A DNA stretch of 64,000 bases, taken from positions 10,959-74,958 of the forward strand of contig CAZCJL010000017.1 in the NCBI GenBank assembly GCA_964498785.1. Direction: 5' to 3'. This DNA comes from Mariaggregatimicrobium sp964498785. GTDB taxonomy: Bacteria; Zhuqueibacterota; Zhuqueibacteria; Thermofontimicrobiales; Thiofontviventaceae. The position numbers were made by a program, and so were the translations under genes. This document shows, in pieces, positions 1-8,557 of this stretch; position 1 is the first letter of the stretch, and the number at the start of each line of letters is the position of its first letter. Under the pieces are notes generated by a model, which saw only the letters and a list, made by a program, of their open reading frames with translations, had not been told where the DNA came from and made no database searches.

Positions 1-1
1 A

Positions 2-670
2 GGAGCATTTCAAGATGAATTACAATTTCTTTACGATAATCTCGAATTGAAACTCGGCCATTTGGATCAAAAAATAATTACAGTTACCAGTTCAACTGGA
101 AGGGAAGGTAGTTCAACACTAGCGTCTTACTATGCTCTACAATTAGCGCGCGGGCAAATTCAGCCCGCAACGGCAAATAATGGCGACTCACGAGATTCAT
201 CGAGAGATGTGTTAGTGATTGATGCAAATTTTCGACATCCGTCATTGCATGGGTTATTCAATATTGAAAATGCCATCGGATTTACCGAGATGCTTCAAAA
301 AAAGGCAGCTTTGCAAGAATGTGTATTTTACCTGGAGGACATTAATCTAAATATAATGACAACCGGCCAGGGCATAAATCATTCGATTAAAGAATTCAAC
401 TCGGAAATCCTGAAAAATGTTATCGATCAGATTCGGAAACATTTTACTTATGTTATTATAGATTCAGCGCCGATATTGTCAAATCCAGACACGTTGGCCT
501 TAACACAATTAACAGATGGACTCGTATTGATTGTCCGTGCAGAAACAACGAAACGTGAAGTCATCCGAAAAGCAATCGCAAAAACAGAGGAAGCTCGTAT
601 TAATATCTTAGGTGTTGTTCTGAATCGAAGAGAATATCATATTCCTAAGATAATTTATGATAATATATAA
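2..670 (+). CDS. BY-kinase (CpsD/CapB-type) C-terminal part, 5' truncated by window edge, degenerate P-loop
   Basis: The frame is open to the left edge (the first residues resemble the linker before the ATPase domain of polysaccharide co-polymerase kinases), so the start lies outside the window; TTG 47 is only an internal codon. The C-terminal domain has the MinD-like BY-kinase layout: P-loop region TSSTGREGSST (nt 86-118), Walker A' IDANFRHPSLH, and Walker B YVIIDSAPI. The Walker A lysine expected in GEGKST is a serine here (codon 110-112). Family members couple polysaccharide polymerisation and export to tyrosine autophosphorylation at the inner membrane. There is no C-terminal tyrosine cluster; the last residues are YHIPKIIYDNI. 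It lies just upstream of the priming sugar transferase, as expected for an EPS locus. Family call firm; kinase activity doubtful. Confidence 0.85.
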   Translation, partial: GAFQDELQFLYDNLELKLGHLDQKIITVTSSTGREGSSTLASYYALQLARGQIQPATANNGDSRDSSRDVLVIDANFRHPSLHGLFNIENAIGFTEMLQKKAALQECVFYLEDINLNIMTTGQGINHSIKEFNSEILKNVIDQIRKHFTYVIIDSAPILSNPDTLALTQLTDGLVLIVRAETTKREVIRKAIAKTEEARINILGVVLNRREYHIPKIIYDNI

Positions 671-690
671 AATGGTTGGGGGATTACAGC

Positions 691-1878
691 ATGTTGGAAC
701 AACTAAACCAGATATTGAAATCGGCTATTAGCCGAGATACACCAAAAAATCTCTTTCGAACACGCGCATATTTTCAACATCGATTAGATGTAGAGAAACA
801 ACGCGCCGAAAGAAATGGTGAGAAATTTACTGTTGTCACTCTGGGTTTTAAAAAATTAAAAACAGATTTATTGCCATCGTTATCGCGACATGATGCAATT
901 GAGTTTATTAATGAGCTTTCCATAACCGCATTCCGGCTAATTCGCCAAATTGATGTAGCAGCCTGGTATGATAACGATTCAGTGGCAATCATTTTGTGTG
1001 ATACATCTTTCATTGGTGCTCGAAAATTTTTAAAACGACTAAATAACGAATTCTTAAAAATTGCTGCCCAAAAAACGTATGAGGATCTGTTCTTACTTAA
1101 TAAAATCGATATCAATATGTATACATATCCGGATAATCAACAGGCGAACAATAGATCGTTGTACAAACCATTTCCATTATCAGAATTTGATATTATTGAG
1201 CCAATCAATTTAAATGGACAGCTTTCAAAAGAGTTTAAAAAAAGCAGCTATCAACGTTTAAAGCGCAGTATTGATATTGTTCTTTGTTATATTGGATTGC
1301 TCATCTTTGCACCGTTAATGGCAGTAGTTGCCATTGTGATCAAATTAACCTCACCTGGTCCGATTATTTACCGTCAAAAACGAGTTGGCTACAATGGTAA
1401 AATATTCGAACTTTACAAATTTCGTTCGATGTATCTGAACGCAGATGAAAACGTCCATCGCCGCCACATTGCCGACGTGATGTGTAATTTTAACCAGAGC
1501 CTTGCAGATAATGCTCCGTCGATTAAAATTATGCACGATAAGCGCGTCACTGCTATTGGCCGTTTTTTAAGAAATACCTGCCTGGACGAACTCCCGCAGT
1601 TGGTAAATGTCTTAAAGGGCGATATGAGTTTGGTTGGGCCGCGTCCGCACCCGGAATACGAAGTATTTAATTATGATAATTGGTACAAACGCCGGCTCAC
1701 TGTAAAGCCAGGTTTGACCGGTTTATGGCAAATTCAAGGGAAAAAACGTATGTTTTACCCAGATGCCATTCGACTCGATTTATCATACATTGACCGATGG
1801 TCCCTGGGATTAGATTTAAAAATTCTGTTTTATACCCTCCCCACGGCTTTAGCCGGATTTGGGATCGAAAAAGATTAA
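691..1878 (+). CDS. Priming sugar transferase with N-terminal GGDEF-like domain
   Basis: The C-terminal half is a bacterial sugar transferase (PF02397 type), which transfers a sugar-1-phosphate from a nucleotide sugar to undecaprenyl phosphate on the inner membrane. Visible marks are one hydrophobic segment (nt about 1270-1350), KFRSMYLNADE, DELPQL (1585-1602), SLVGPRP and KPGLTGLWQI. The first 150 or so residues look like a divergent GGDEF/nucleotide-cyclase fold (YFQHRLDVEKQRAERNG, VVTLGFKKL, WYDNDSVAIIL) with no GGDEF signature, so probably a sensory or structural module rather than a cyclase. I chose ATG 691, which has GGGGG about 8 nt upstream, over an in-frame TTG at 676. It starts 20 nt after the BY-kinase gene. 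Confidence 0.9.
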   Translation: MLEQLNQILKSAISRDTPKNLFRTRAYFQHRLDVEKQRAERNGEKFTVVTLGFKKLKTDLLPSLSRHDAIEFINELSITAFRLIRQIDVAAWYDNDSVAIILCDTSFIGARKFLKRLNNEFLKIAAQKTYEDLFLLNKIDINMYTYPDNQQANNRSLYKPFPLSEFDIIEPINLNGQLSKEFKKSSYQRLKRSIDIVLCYIGLLIFAPLMAVVAIVIKLTSPGPIIYRQKRVGYNGKIFELYKFRSMYLNADENVHRRHIADVMCNFNQSLADNAPSIKIMHDKRVTAIGRFLRNTCLDELPQLVNVLKGDMSLVGPRPHPEYEVFNYDNWYKRRLTVKPGLTGLWQIQGKKRMFYPDAIRLDLSYIDRWSLGLDLKILFYTLPTALAGFGIEKD

Positions 1879-1899
1879 AATAGGTGTCGAGTATAATTT

Positions 1900-2013
1900 A
1901 TGAATATTACGAATACCCCATTCCCAATAGAGTTGTTATCTTGTGCTATCATTTTAACCGAAGATTGGTGCCTGCGAACTGTGGATAATAATTTAAACAG
2001 GATCAATATATGA
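1900..2013 (+). CDS. Possible 37-residue small ORF coupled to the formyltransferase gene
   Basis: The 131-nt gap between the sugar transferase and the formyltransferase-like gene holds an ATG ORF of 37 codons whose TGA (2011-2013) overlaps the next start as ATGA. It begins MNITNTPFPIELLSC. There is no recognisable domain, signal peptide or strong ribosome-binding site. It could be a leader peptide for translational coupling, a gene remnant, or chance. Only the overlap geometry supports it. Confidence 0.25.
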   Translation: MNITNTPFPIELLSCAIILTEDWCLRTVDNNLNRINI

Positions 2014-3008
2014 GAAGAGCACAAAAACAAAAAGTGATATTAATGGGAGGCAACTTGATTGGTTGCATGTGCTTAAAGGAATTAAACCGCATACGCCGGG
2101 TGAGTATTGTTACAGTTATCGGTCGCTATCACGATAACGGATACGTTGTAAATCCGAGAGCATGGAATGCGTCGTTGCTGCGGGTGGCATTGGCCAAAAA
2201 ACTACCGTTTATGCAACCCAAAAGCCTGGAAAGTAAAAATTTTCTGGATGAGCTATTTGAATTAGACCGACCCGATTATATCATCACGGCCCAATTTGAC
2301 CGAAAATTGACGAAGCAGTTAGTATCATATCCCAAAAAGGGATTCATTAATATTCATTTTTCGTTAGTACCCCAAAGTAAATACACATCTTCGATTCCCT
2401 GGGCACTTATTGACAACAATCCAGTTGGGGTTGCCATGCACTGGCTAGACGATATAAATGGAGCCAATAAAATTATTGCAGCAAAAGAAATTGAAATTGG
2501 TGTGAAAGATACAGCATTATCTTTGTATCAACGACTGACAACGGCAGGGTTTCGTGTGTTCAAAGAAAATTTTGCCTTGATCTTGAAAAATAAGTTTGAA
2601 CCAAATGGAGCAGGAAAAGACAACTCCGTGCAATCTAAACAAGAACAATTCGCTCATAGTCGTAATATCGACTGGCAATGGGCGGCTGATAAAATTGACC
2701 GGATGGTACGCGCGCTTACATTTCCTGCAACACCCTCAGCCCGAACTTTTTATAAAGATTTGGAGATTGAAATTCTGAATCCGGTAGAAGTAATTCATCA
2801 GGAAAAAAACGGGCATCAACCCGGGCAGATCGTTGATATTTCGCCAAATGGTTTGATGGTTCAAACAACGACTGATTGTATATTAATTCCTAAAATCCGT
2901 TTAAATCGATCGCTGGTGATGAATGCCACAAAATTTTGCCGATATTGCAATCTGTCGGTTGGTGATATTTTCCAGCAAAACATTTCAATTGAACATTGTA
3001 CACAATAA
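2010..3008 (+). CDS. Formyltransferase-family protein (sugar N-formyltransferase or Fmt-like)
   Basis: The fold matches PF00551 followed by an Fmt-like C-terminal domain. The N-terminus is KVILMGGNLIGCMCLKEL, and the core FINIHFSLVPQ keeps the catalytic Asn114 and His116 of the NxH...SLLP signature. The C-terminal part (about residues 220-325) contains DKIDRMVRALTFPATPSART, like the Fmt C-domain. In an EPS locus the likely job is N10-formyl-tetrahydrofolate-dependent formylation of an amino sugar rather than of initiator tRNA. The third catalytic residue, the Asp of LDTG-type motifs, is not where expected: the matching stretch reads DDINGANKI, with Gly about position 151. Substrate unknown; activity uncertain. 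Confidence 0.75.
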   Translation: MRRAQKQKVILMGGNLIGCMCLKELNRIRRVSIVTVIGRYHDNGYVVNPRAWNASLLRVALAKKLPFMQPKSLESKNFLDELFELDRPDYIITAQFDRKLTKQLVSYPKKGFINIHFSLVPQSKYTSSIPWALIDNNPVGVAMHWLDDINGANKIIAAKEIEIGVKDTALSLYQRLTTAGFRVFKENFALILKNKFEPNGAGKDNSVQSKQEQFAHSRNIDWQWAADKIDRMVRALTFPATPSARTFYKDLEIEILNPVEVIHQEKNGHQPGQIVDISPNGLMVQTTTDCILIPKIRLNRSLVMNATKFCRYCNLSVGDIFQQNISIEHCTQ

Positions 3009-4141
3009 ATCTTGTCAGAGAAGAAAATATCTTTGCAACCATGCAGCTCGAATGGAACGATTTGCTGCTGAATTGTGATTCAGGTTCAGTATTTTTAACA
3101 TGGGAGTGGCAATTTAGTTGGTGGCAAACTTTTAAAGGAGGCCACCAATTGTTCATTATAAGCGTACGCGATAGCAGCGGAGAGCTAATTGGGTTAGGCC
3201 CGTTTTTTATTAAAAAACGCGTCGGATGTTTTCGCATTCTCTCTTTTATCGGAGGAGATAGCAGTGTTGCCTCCGATTATCTCGATATAGTAGTCAATCG
3301 AAATGCAGATTCCGAAATTCGGCAGGCAATACTAAAGTATCTTATAAACCGAAGCCGTGACTGGAATTTGTTAATTTTTTCAAATTTAATTACAGCGTCT
3401 CCCACTTATTTGGCTTTAAAGCAGATAAGTAAGATAAATAACCTTGAATGTTTGGAACAACCATGCGGTATCTGCCCTGTAGTTAAACTTCCTGATACTT
3501 ATGAAGAATTTATCGCATCGTTGGGATCACGAGCACGTCGCAATATTCGAAATTATGACCGTCGTCTGAAAAAAAATCACCAGATTGAATTTATTACCGA
3601 AAACCGGAATCCGGATATGATTCAATCACTTTTAAGATTACACCAAAAGCGACGGGAAAAGCTAAATGCATATACGACTTTTCAACATCAGGAATACATT
3701 CAGTTTTTAAATGAAATCGTCAGGCGTTTCCACAACAATGGCGCGAACAGATTTTATGCATTCAAGCAAAATGAACATATTTTTGCCGTGTTTTATTTTT
3801 TTGAATTTCACAACGAACTTTATTTATATCAGGGTGGATTCGATAACAGCGAACTACCGTCCAACATCAGTTTAATGCACACATTATTTAATTCGTGTGC
3901 CCGTGATGCAATTGACCGTAATATACCTGTCATCCATTTTTTGGATGGCGACACAGGATTTAAGCGAACGTTTACCCGGGAAAAAATAATTACCCAACGT
4001 ATTATTATTGGAAATCGATTGAATCAACAACTTTATGTAAATATTATGTTTTTGAAATTTAAAATCCAAAATGTTTTAAAGCGAATGATTCCAGAACTTG
4101 CATGGCAACAACTAAAGCGTATTTTTAAAGGGATTGATTAA
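2996..4141 (+). CDS. CelD/BcsL-family acetyltransferase (Acetyltransf_6, FemAB-like GNAT)
   Basis: This 381-residue protein has the two-lobed GNAT layout of CelD/BcsL proteins. The N-lobe carries VFLTWEWQFSWWQTF (the usual fl.p.W...WW start) and LIGLGPFFI. The C-lobe carries SRARRNIRNYDRRLKK, the basic helix preceding the acyl-CoA domain, then FYAFKQNEHIFAVFYFF and LYLYQGGFDNSE. Family members acylate sugars during polysaccharide assembly. The TTG start at 2996 overlaps the upstream gene by 13 nt. A later ATG at 3042 would remove part of the first conserved helix, so I prefer the TTG. Acceptor sugar unknown. Confidence 0.8.
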   Translation: MYTINLVREENIFATMQLEWNDLLLNCDSGSVFLTWEWQFSWWQTFKGGHQLFIISVRDSSGELIGLGPFFIKKRVGCFRILSFIGGDSSVASDYLDIVVNRNADSEIRQAILKYLINRSRDWNLLIFSNLITASPTYLALKQISKINNLECLEQPCGICPVVKLPDTYEEFIASLGSRARRNIRNYDRRLKKNHQIEFITENRNPDMIQSLLRLHQKRREKLNAYTTFQHQEYIQFLNEIVRRFHNNGANRFYAFKQNEHIFAVFYFFEFHNELYLYQGGFDNSELPSNISLMHTLFNSCARDAIDRNIPVIHFLDGDTGFKRTFTREKIITQRIIIGNRLNQQLYVNIMFLKFKIQNVLKRMIPELAWQQLKRIFKGID

Positions 4142-4143
4142 AG

Positions 4144-4779
4144 GTGGTTACGATAGTTAAAAAAATGTGGTTTAATGTTCAATGCAGAGGATTATTTAAT
4201 TTATTTTTCATAACAATTATACGTCTCTTGCAGAAAGTGATTCCATTTGAATTTCTCATTTTTTTTGAGAAATCACTAGTAAGTCCTGTAGAAGAATTAA
4301 GCTCTAAAGCAGAAATTTCTTTTACCTGTGGAAAATGGGACGATATACATAGACTGAACTCAGAAGAATATCAACTATCTGGTTTGGAATCCTATGAATT
4401 GAATAATCATCGGGATTATTACATTGGCAGAGCAGAGAAACTCGTTTTTTATGTGTGGGTAAGTTATAAAAATATTTACGATGATAAGATTTTTGATATC
4501 GCGCTATCTGAAAACCAGGCTTATATTTATCGAGCGTTTACACACCCGGACTATCGCGGGCTTCGGATATATCCGGCAGGTTTAAGCTATGTGTGCAAAC
4601 AACTTCAAATGAAAAATATTGAAAAATGCTATATTGCCGCCAGTATCGAAAATCGATCTTCCATAAATGGTATCCATCGGGCTGGTTTTTCAAAAATTGG
4701 CTATGCAGTGTATTTTAAAGTACTTAATTATAAAAAATTAATTTTGCCGCGCATGTTACAAAGACTGGTAACACCGTGA
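4144..4779 (+). CDS. GNAT-family N-acetyltransferase-like protein
   Basis: The 211-residue product has a hydrophobic N-terminal stretch (LFNLFFITIIRLLQ) that may associate with the membrane, then a GNAT-like core: AYIYRAFTHPDYRGLRIYPA resembles the acetyl-CoA-binding motif A (V.p.yRg.gi...L), followed by AASIENRSSINGIHRAGFSK (the usual N..S...y.k.GF). Start is GTG 4144, two nt after the CelD-like gene; ATG 4165 is an in-frame alternative. Position between the CelD-like and Wzy-like genes suggests acylation of a cell-surface glycan or its precursor. Substrate not predictable. Confidence 0.65.
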   Translation: MVTIVKKMWFNVQCRGLFNLFFITIIRLLQKVIPFEFLIFFEKSLVSPVEELSSKAEISFTCGKWDDIHRLNSEEYQLSGLESYELNNHRDYYIGRAEKLVFYVWVSYKNIYDDKIFDIALSENQAYIYRAFTHPDYRGLRIYPAGLSYVCKQLQMKNIEKCYIAASIENRSSINGIHRAGFSKIGYAVYFKVLNYKKLILPRMLQRLVTP

Positions 4780-4828
4780 TTAAAATAAAAATCAACACCA
4801 AAATTCTGAATACCCTGATTGTGAATCA

Positions 4829-6274
4829 ATGCAAAACAAAACGCTAACACATTCACCGCATATCGCGCAAGGCATTAAGCTCTTTCTGCTCATTGGTTTC
4901 GGCATTTTTATCGGGGTGCTAAGCCTAAAACTCTCATATTATATATTCCTGTTATTTCTAATACCCAGCTTCTTTTTGCTGGCATGGAGCAAAGAAGAAT
5001 ATGGAATTTTGTTAATAATTGTTATCACAGCAAGCGTCATTTCTGAAGACCAATTGCCTGTTTTACATACGGGATTTGGCAATTTTCATTTGGTTGATCT
5101 CTATTTATTTTTCAGTTTAAGTTCGATATTTATTAAATATTATCATGGTAAATACAATACTTTTAAAAAAACGCCCCTTGATATATCATTGCTTGTTTTT
5201 TTCGGATTTGCTGTATTTTCGATGCTGCTATCAGTCACATTTTTTTCAGTAAGCATCCGAACAGCGTTTAGTGAACTTCGAATAATTACCTATTATTTAT
5301 CATTTTTTCTTGTTACAAATCTGCTGCGTTCCGAGAGCCAGCTAAAACGCTTGATCCAGGGTCTGTATCTTATCTCAATTGTTGTTGTACTTTTTATGAT
5401 TGCTCAGGTACTCATTGGAACCGCCATTCGTATTCTCCCGGCCCGCGTTGAATTTTTATCAACAATGGGCAAAACTTACTCCGATACAATTCGCGTCATA
5501 ACTCCTGGTAACAGTCTTATTTTTGTGATGTTCCTGGTGGCATGTTGTACAATGATTCTGCAAAAATCCAGGCGAAATTTTTTCAACTTTATAAATGTTA
5601 TCATTCTGGGAATCGGTTTGGTTATTGGTTTTAACAGGAATTTATGGATCCCGGCGTTTATCGCAATGGGATTGTTTTTTATTATCTCACCGAAACAATG
5701 TAAAATCAGATTTTTGGGTTTCGGTATAATTATCACGTTCCTGCTTGCCGTTGCAATTGTTTTTGGCTATATATCCGGAGGCAAGTTAAAAAATTATACA
5801 GAATCGACATTCATTCGATTGTTTACGATAACAAAGGGCGATGATTTAGTAAAGCAAGACACACTTATCGACCGCATCATTGAAAATCGTTATGCCTATA
5901 AAAAAATCAAGTCACATCCAATTTTTGGCATTGGATTGGGCAATAATTATCGAAATGATGTCGAATGGGATCCGAAGCTCAATGCATATATTCATAATGG
6001 TTTTTTGTGGATTTTAATGAAAATCGGCATATTTGGTTTTGTCGCGTTTTTGTGGTTCCTGATTGCTTCTATTGTGCGCGGATTTAAACACTGGAATAAA
6101 ATTGACAACTCGTTGTTAAAAGGCGCTTATATCGGTTTTACGTTGGCGTGTATCGGATTTATATTATCGGCGCTTGTGAATCCTGTATTTATGCAATGGC
6201 ACTCATCTCCGATTATTGGAGTTATGTTAGGAAGTAATGAGTTAATTAACCGTTTAAATAATCAAGGGACTTGA
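4829..6274 (+). CDS. O-antigen ligase / Wzy-type polymerase family membrane protein
   Basis: A 481-residue multi-spanning protein with roughly ten to twelve hydrophobic segments and one large periplasmic loop, the layout of the Wzy_C/O-antigen ligase superfamily. The diagnostic region is SHPIFGIGLGNNYRND, then HNGFLWILMKIGIFGFVAFL near residues 370-410, corresponding to the conserved HP..G.G...y and HN.yl..l.e.G motifs. Such proteins polymerise undecaprenyl-linked repeat units or ligate glycan in the inner membrane. With a flippase and priming transferase in the same operon, Wzy is more likely than WaaL. ATG start; the downstream GT4 start abuts its stop. Confidence 0.82.
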   Translation: MQNKTLTHSPHIAQGIKLFLLIGFGIFIGVLSLKLSYYIFLLFLIPSFFLLAWSKEEYGILLIIVITASVISEDQLPVLHTGFGNFHLVDLYLFFSLSSIFIKYYHGKYNTFKKTPLDISLLVFFGFAVFSMLLSVTFFSVSIRTAFSELRIITYYLSFFLVTNLLRSESQLKRLIQGLYLISIVVVLFMIAQVLIGTAIRILPARVEFLSTMGKTYSDTIRVITPGNSLIFVMFLVACCTMILQKSRRNFFNFINVIILGIGLVIGFNRNLWIPAFIAMGLFFIISPKQCKIRFLGFGIIITFLLAVAIVFGYISGGKLKNYTESTFIRLFTITKGDDLVKQDTLIDRIIENRYAYKKIKSHPIFGIGLGNNYRNDVEWDPKLNAYIHNGFLWILMKIGIFGFVAFLWFLIASIVRGFKHWNKIDNSLLKGAYIGFTLACIGFILSALVNPVFMQWHSSPIIGVMLGSNELINRLNNQGT

Positions 6275-7369
6275 TTGCGAGTTATACTGATTTCATATCA
6301 CGGGCTGGCAGATTACACAATTGCGCTTGCAAATGCCCTGGCCCAAAAAAATGAAGTGATGCTGATATTAGCGCAAAAAAGCGCCGGGCCATTTTTAAAT
6401 CACATCGATCAATCGATCTGCAAGTATCTGGTTAATTTTCCAAGATTGCGTAATCCGCTAAATCTCTTTTATACATTGAAAATTTATTTTGCAATCAGAA
6501 AATTCAAACCAGATATTATTCATTTTCAAGGGGGATTTATTTGGTTTTCATTCATTTTACCGCTTCTGCTAAAATGGCCGGTTATTACAACTATTCACGA
6601 CGCCGAGCCGCACAAAGGTGATGAATCATCGAAAAATATGCGTTGGTTTTTGCCCAATTTTCTGGCAACCCGTTTTTCGTCGAAATTAATTGTACATGGT
6701 GAAAATATTCGGAATCAATTAGTTTATAATTCCAAAATCTCATCAGAGAAAATTGCAAGTATTCTTCACGGGAATGGGTTTATCCATAAAAAGAATTTAA
6801 AGAAGATTAAATGCAAAGACTTTCAGATTTTATTCTTTGGTCGCATTCTTGAATATAAAGGACTTCCCAATTTAATTAAGGCTGAACCATTAATTACCGC
6901 GGAAATTCCTGATCTTAAAATTTGTATTGCCGGCGATGGAATCCTTATGAAAAAATATGAAAAATTAATCATCGATAGATCACGGTTTGAAATCTATAAT
7001 AAATATATTGATCAGGAATTGATGGAAGAACTGTTCCGGAGCAGCAGTCTGGTTGTGCTTCCTTATAGCGAGGCCTCACAAAGCGGAATCATTTCCATTG
7101 CGTATGCGTATGCGCGACCGGTTATCGCAACTCGCGTTGGTGCGCTTCCGGAGTTGGTTGAACATAAACGAACGGGTTGGCTCGTTCCGCCCAATAACGT
7201 TTGTGAACTCGCACAGGGAATCATTACTTTATTAAAAAATAAAAGGTTACGGGAAGAATTAGGACAAAATGCTTTTAGAAAAGCCAAAAATGAAATGTCA
7301 TGGGATAATGTTGCCAATCAAACACAAAAATTATATCAATCTTTAATAAAAGAAAAACAGGAAAGATAG
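6275..7369 (+). CDS. Glycosyltransferase family 4
   Basis: This is a GT-B glycosyltransferase of 364 residues. The N-domain begins MRVILISYHGLADYTIALAN with PDIIHFQGG and TTIHDAEPH. The C-domain has ILFFGRILEYKGLPNLI (the FvGRl...KG motif), KICIAGDG, and VVLPYSEASQSGIISIAYA followed by GALPELVEH and TGWLVPP. The second glutamate of the classical EX7E motif is serine here, a variant I believe is common in the SQSG-type GT4 branch. It would add one sugar to the lipid-linked repeat at the cytoplasmic face. The TTG start follows the upstream TGA without a gap, pointing to translational coupling. Confidence 0.88.
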   Translation: MRVILISYHGLADYTIALANALAQKNEVMLILAQKSAGPFLNHIDQSICKYLVNFPRLRNPLNLFYTLKIYFAIRKFKPDIIHFQGGFIWFSFILPLLLKWPVITTIHDAEPHKGDESSKNMRWFLPNFLATRFSSKLIVHGENIRNQLVYNSKISSEKIASILHGNGFIHKKNLKKIKCKDFQILFFGRILEYKGLPNLIKAEPLITAEIPDLKICIAGDGILMKKYEKLIIDRSRFEIYNKYIDQELMEELFRSSSLVVLPYSEASQSGIISIAYAYARPVIATRVGALPELVEHKRTGWLVPPNNVCELAQGIITLLKNKRLREELGQNAFRKAKNEMSWDNVANQTQKLYQSLIKEKQER

Positions 7370-7473
7370 CGCCGTAATAAATAAGAATTACAGACAACAA
7401 CGATTGGGGATATTAGAACGATAGCAAATCAGACGAACATGGTTTTTTTTTACAAGGATTATGGAATTTAATT

Positions 7474-8535
7474 ATGAACAAAAGAATACGAACAGCGATT
7501 GTCGGCGGCGATAAAAACGGATTCGTTCGGGGGTTCCTGACGCATTCACATCCGGATTTTGATTTAGTGTGTGTTATTGACCAGAATAGTGCACAGAAAA
7601 AAATATTAAGCCGGATTTTAAAAGTACCGGGCTATCAGACAATTGTTGAAGCCATTAATAAAACTCCGGTTGATCTCCTCATTTTTTGCTCCAGGGCGGC
7701 AACAAATCAACAAAATATTGATGTCGGATTAGCGCATCATACTCACATCTTTCTTTCGCATCCTGATTGTTGTGAATATTATCAATCGCAACTTATGTTA
7801 CAACGTGCACAGAAATCTAATATCCATTTCATGTGTGGGCATACATTGCAATTTCGCCCTACTTTTATGACAATGCAGGATATTTTAAACGAGGGTTATA
7901 TTGGTAATATCACTTTACTCAGAGCAGCTTTACATATTCGGTCGCTCATTGCATTCAGCAATGGCCAGAACGCAGTAACAGCAACGCAATTGATCCGGGC
8001 AAATGCAAAGCGTATTTTTCCATTACTAAGCTTAATACTAACATCTCAAGAACAGGTTTGTAGAATACGGGTACAACCAACGGTTAATTGCTCTAAAAAT
8101 TCCATTGCCACTGTTTGCCGTTTCAAAAATGGCATTAATGGCGTAATCGATTTTTCCTGGCTTTATCGGCAATTTCCGCAGCGAGCTAATTATTCCCTGA
8201 TTTTTTCCGGGGCCGATGGTATGGCTATCGCTGAACCGAACCATCTTTCACTTCTATTTCAAAAAAAGAACAATAGATTCAATGCCGGCCAGTACGATTT
8301 TCATGCTACAGATATCGCGTTATTTGCTGAAAATAAACATCGATTTTGGGGCGTATATAAACAAATGGACCATATTCGCAACGCTATTAATAAAGGGCTG
8401 GACACTGAACTATCCTGGGAAAGGGCGCACCGTGTTATCGAATTCATAGAAGGAATGATTCAATCTGTTGAATCCGGTCAACCAATTGAGTTACCGCTTC
8501 CATCTAAATCGTATTCAAAGAAAAAATCTTCCTAG
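7474..8535 (+). CDS. Gfo/Idh/MocA-family oxidoreductase homologue lacking the EKP lysine
   Basis: The N-terminal Rossmann domain (RTAIVGGDKNGFVRGFL, DLVCVIDQNS, PVDLLIFCS) and the C-terminal alpha/beta domain (MCGHTLQFRPTFMTMQDIL, GYIGNITLLRA, CRFKNGINGVIDFSW) follow the Gfo/Idh/MocA pattern at normal length (353 residues). Relatives in EPS loci are sugar dehydrogenases, for example of UDP-GlcNAc(A) or scyllo-inositol. The EKP motif, whose lysine is catalytic in most members, reads SHP here (IFLSHPDCC). The NAD-binding loop is also atypical (GGDKNG). It may be a divergent enzyme or a binding protein. About 100 nt separate it from the GT4. Confidence 0.78.
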   Translation: MNKRIRTAIVGGDKNGFVRGFLTHSHPDFDLVCVIDQNSAQKKILSRILKVPGYQTIVEAINKTPVDLLIFCSRAATNQQNIDVGLAHHTHIFLSHPDCCEYYQSQLMLQRAQKSNIHFMCGHTLQFRPTFMTMQDILNEGYIGNITLLRAALHIRSLIAFSNGQNAVTATQLIRANAKRIFPLLSLILTSQEQVCRIRVQPTVNCSKNSIATVCRFKNGINGVIDFSWLYRQFPQRANYSLIFSGADGMAIAEPNHLSLLFQKKNNRFNAGQYDFHATDIALFAENKHRFWGVYKQMDHIRNAINKGLDTELSWERAHRVIEFIEGMIQSVESGQPIELPLPSKSYSKKKSS

Positions 8536-8557
8536 CGAATAGCGCAATGCGATTAAA

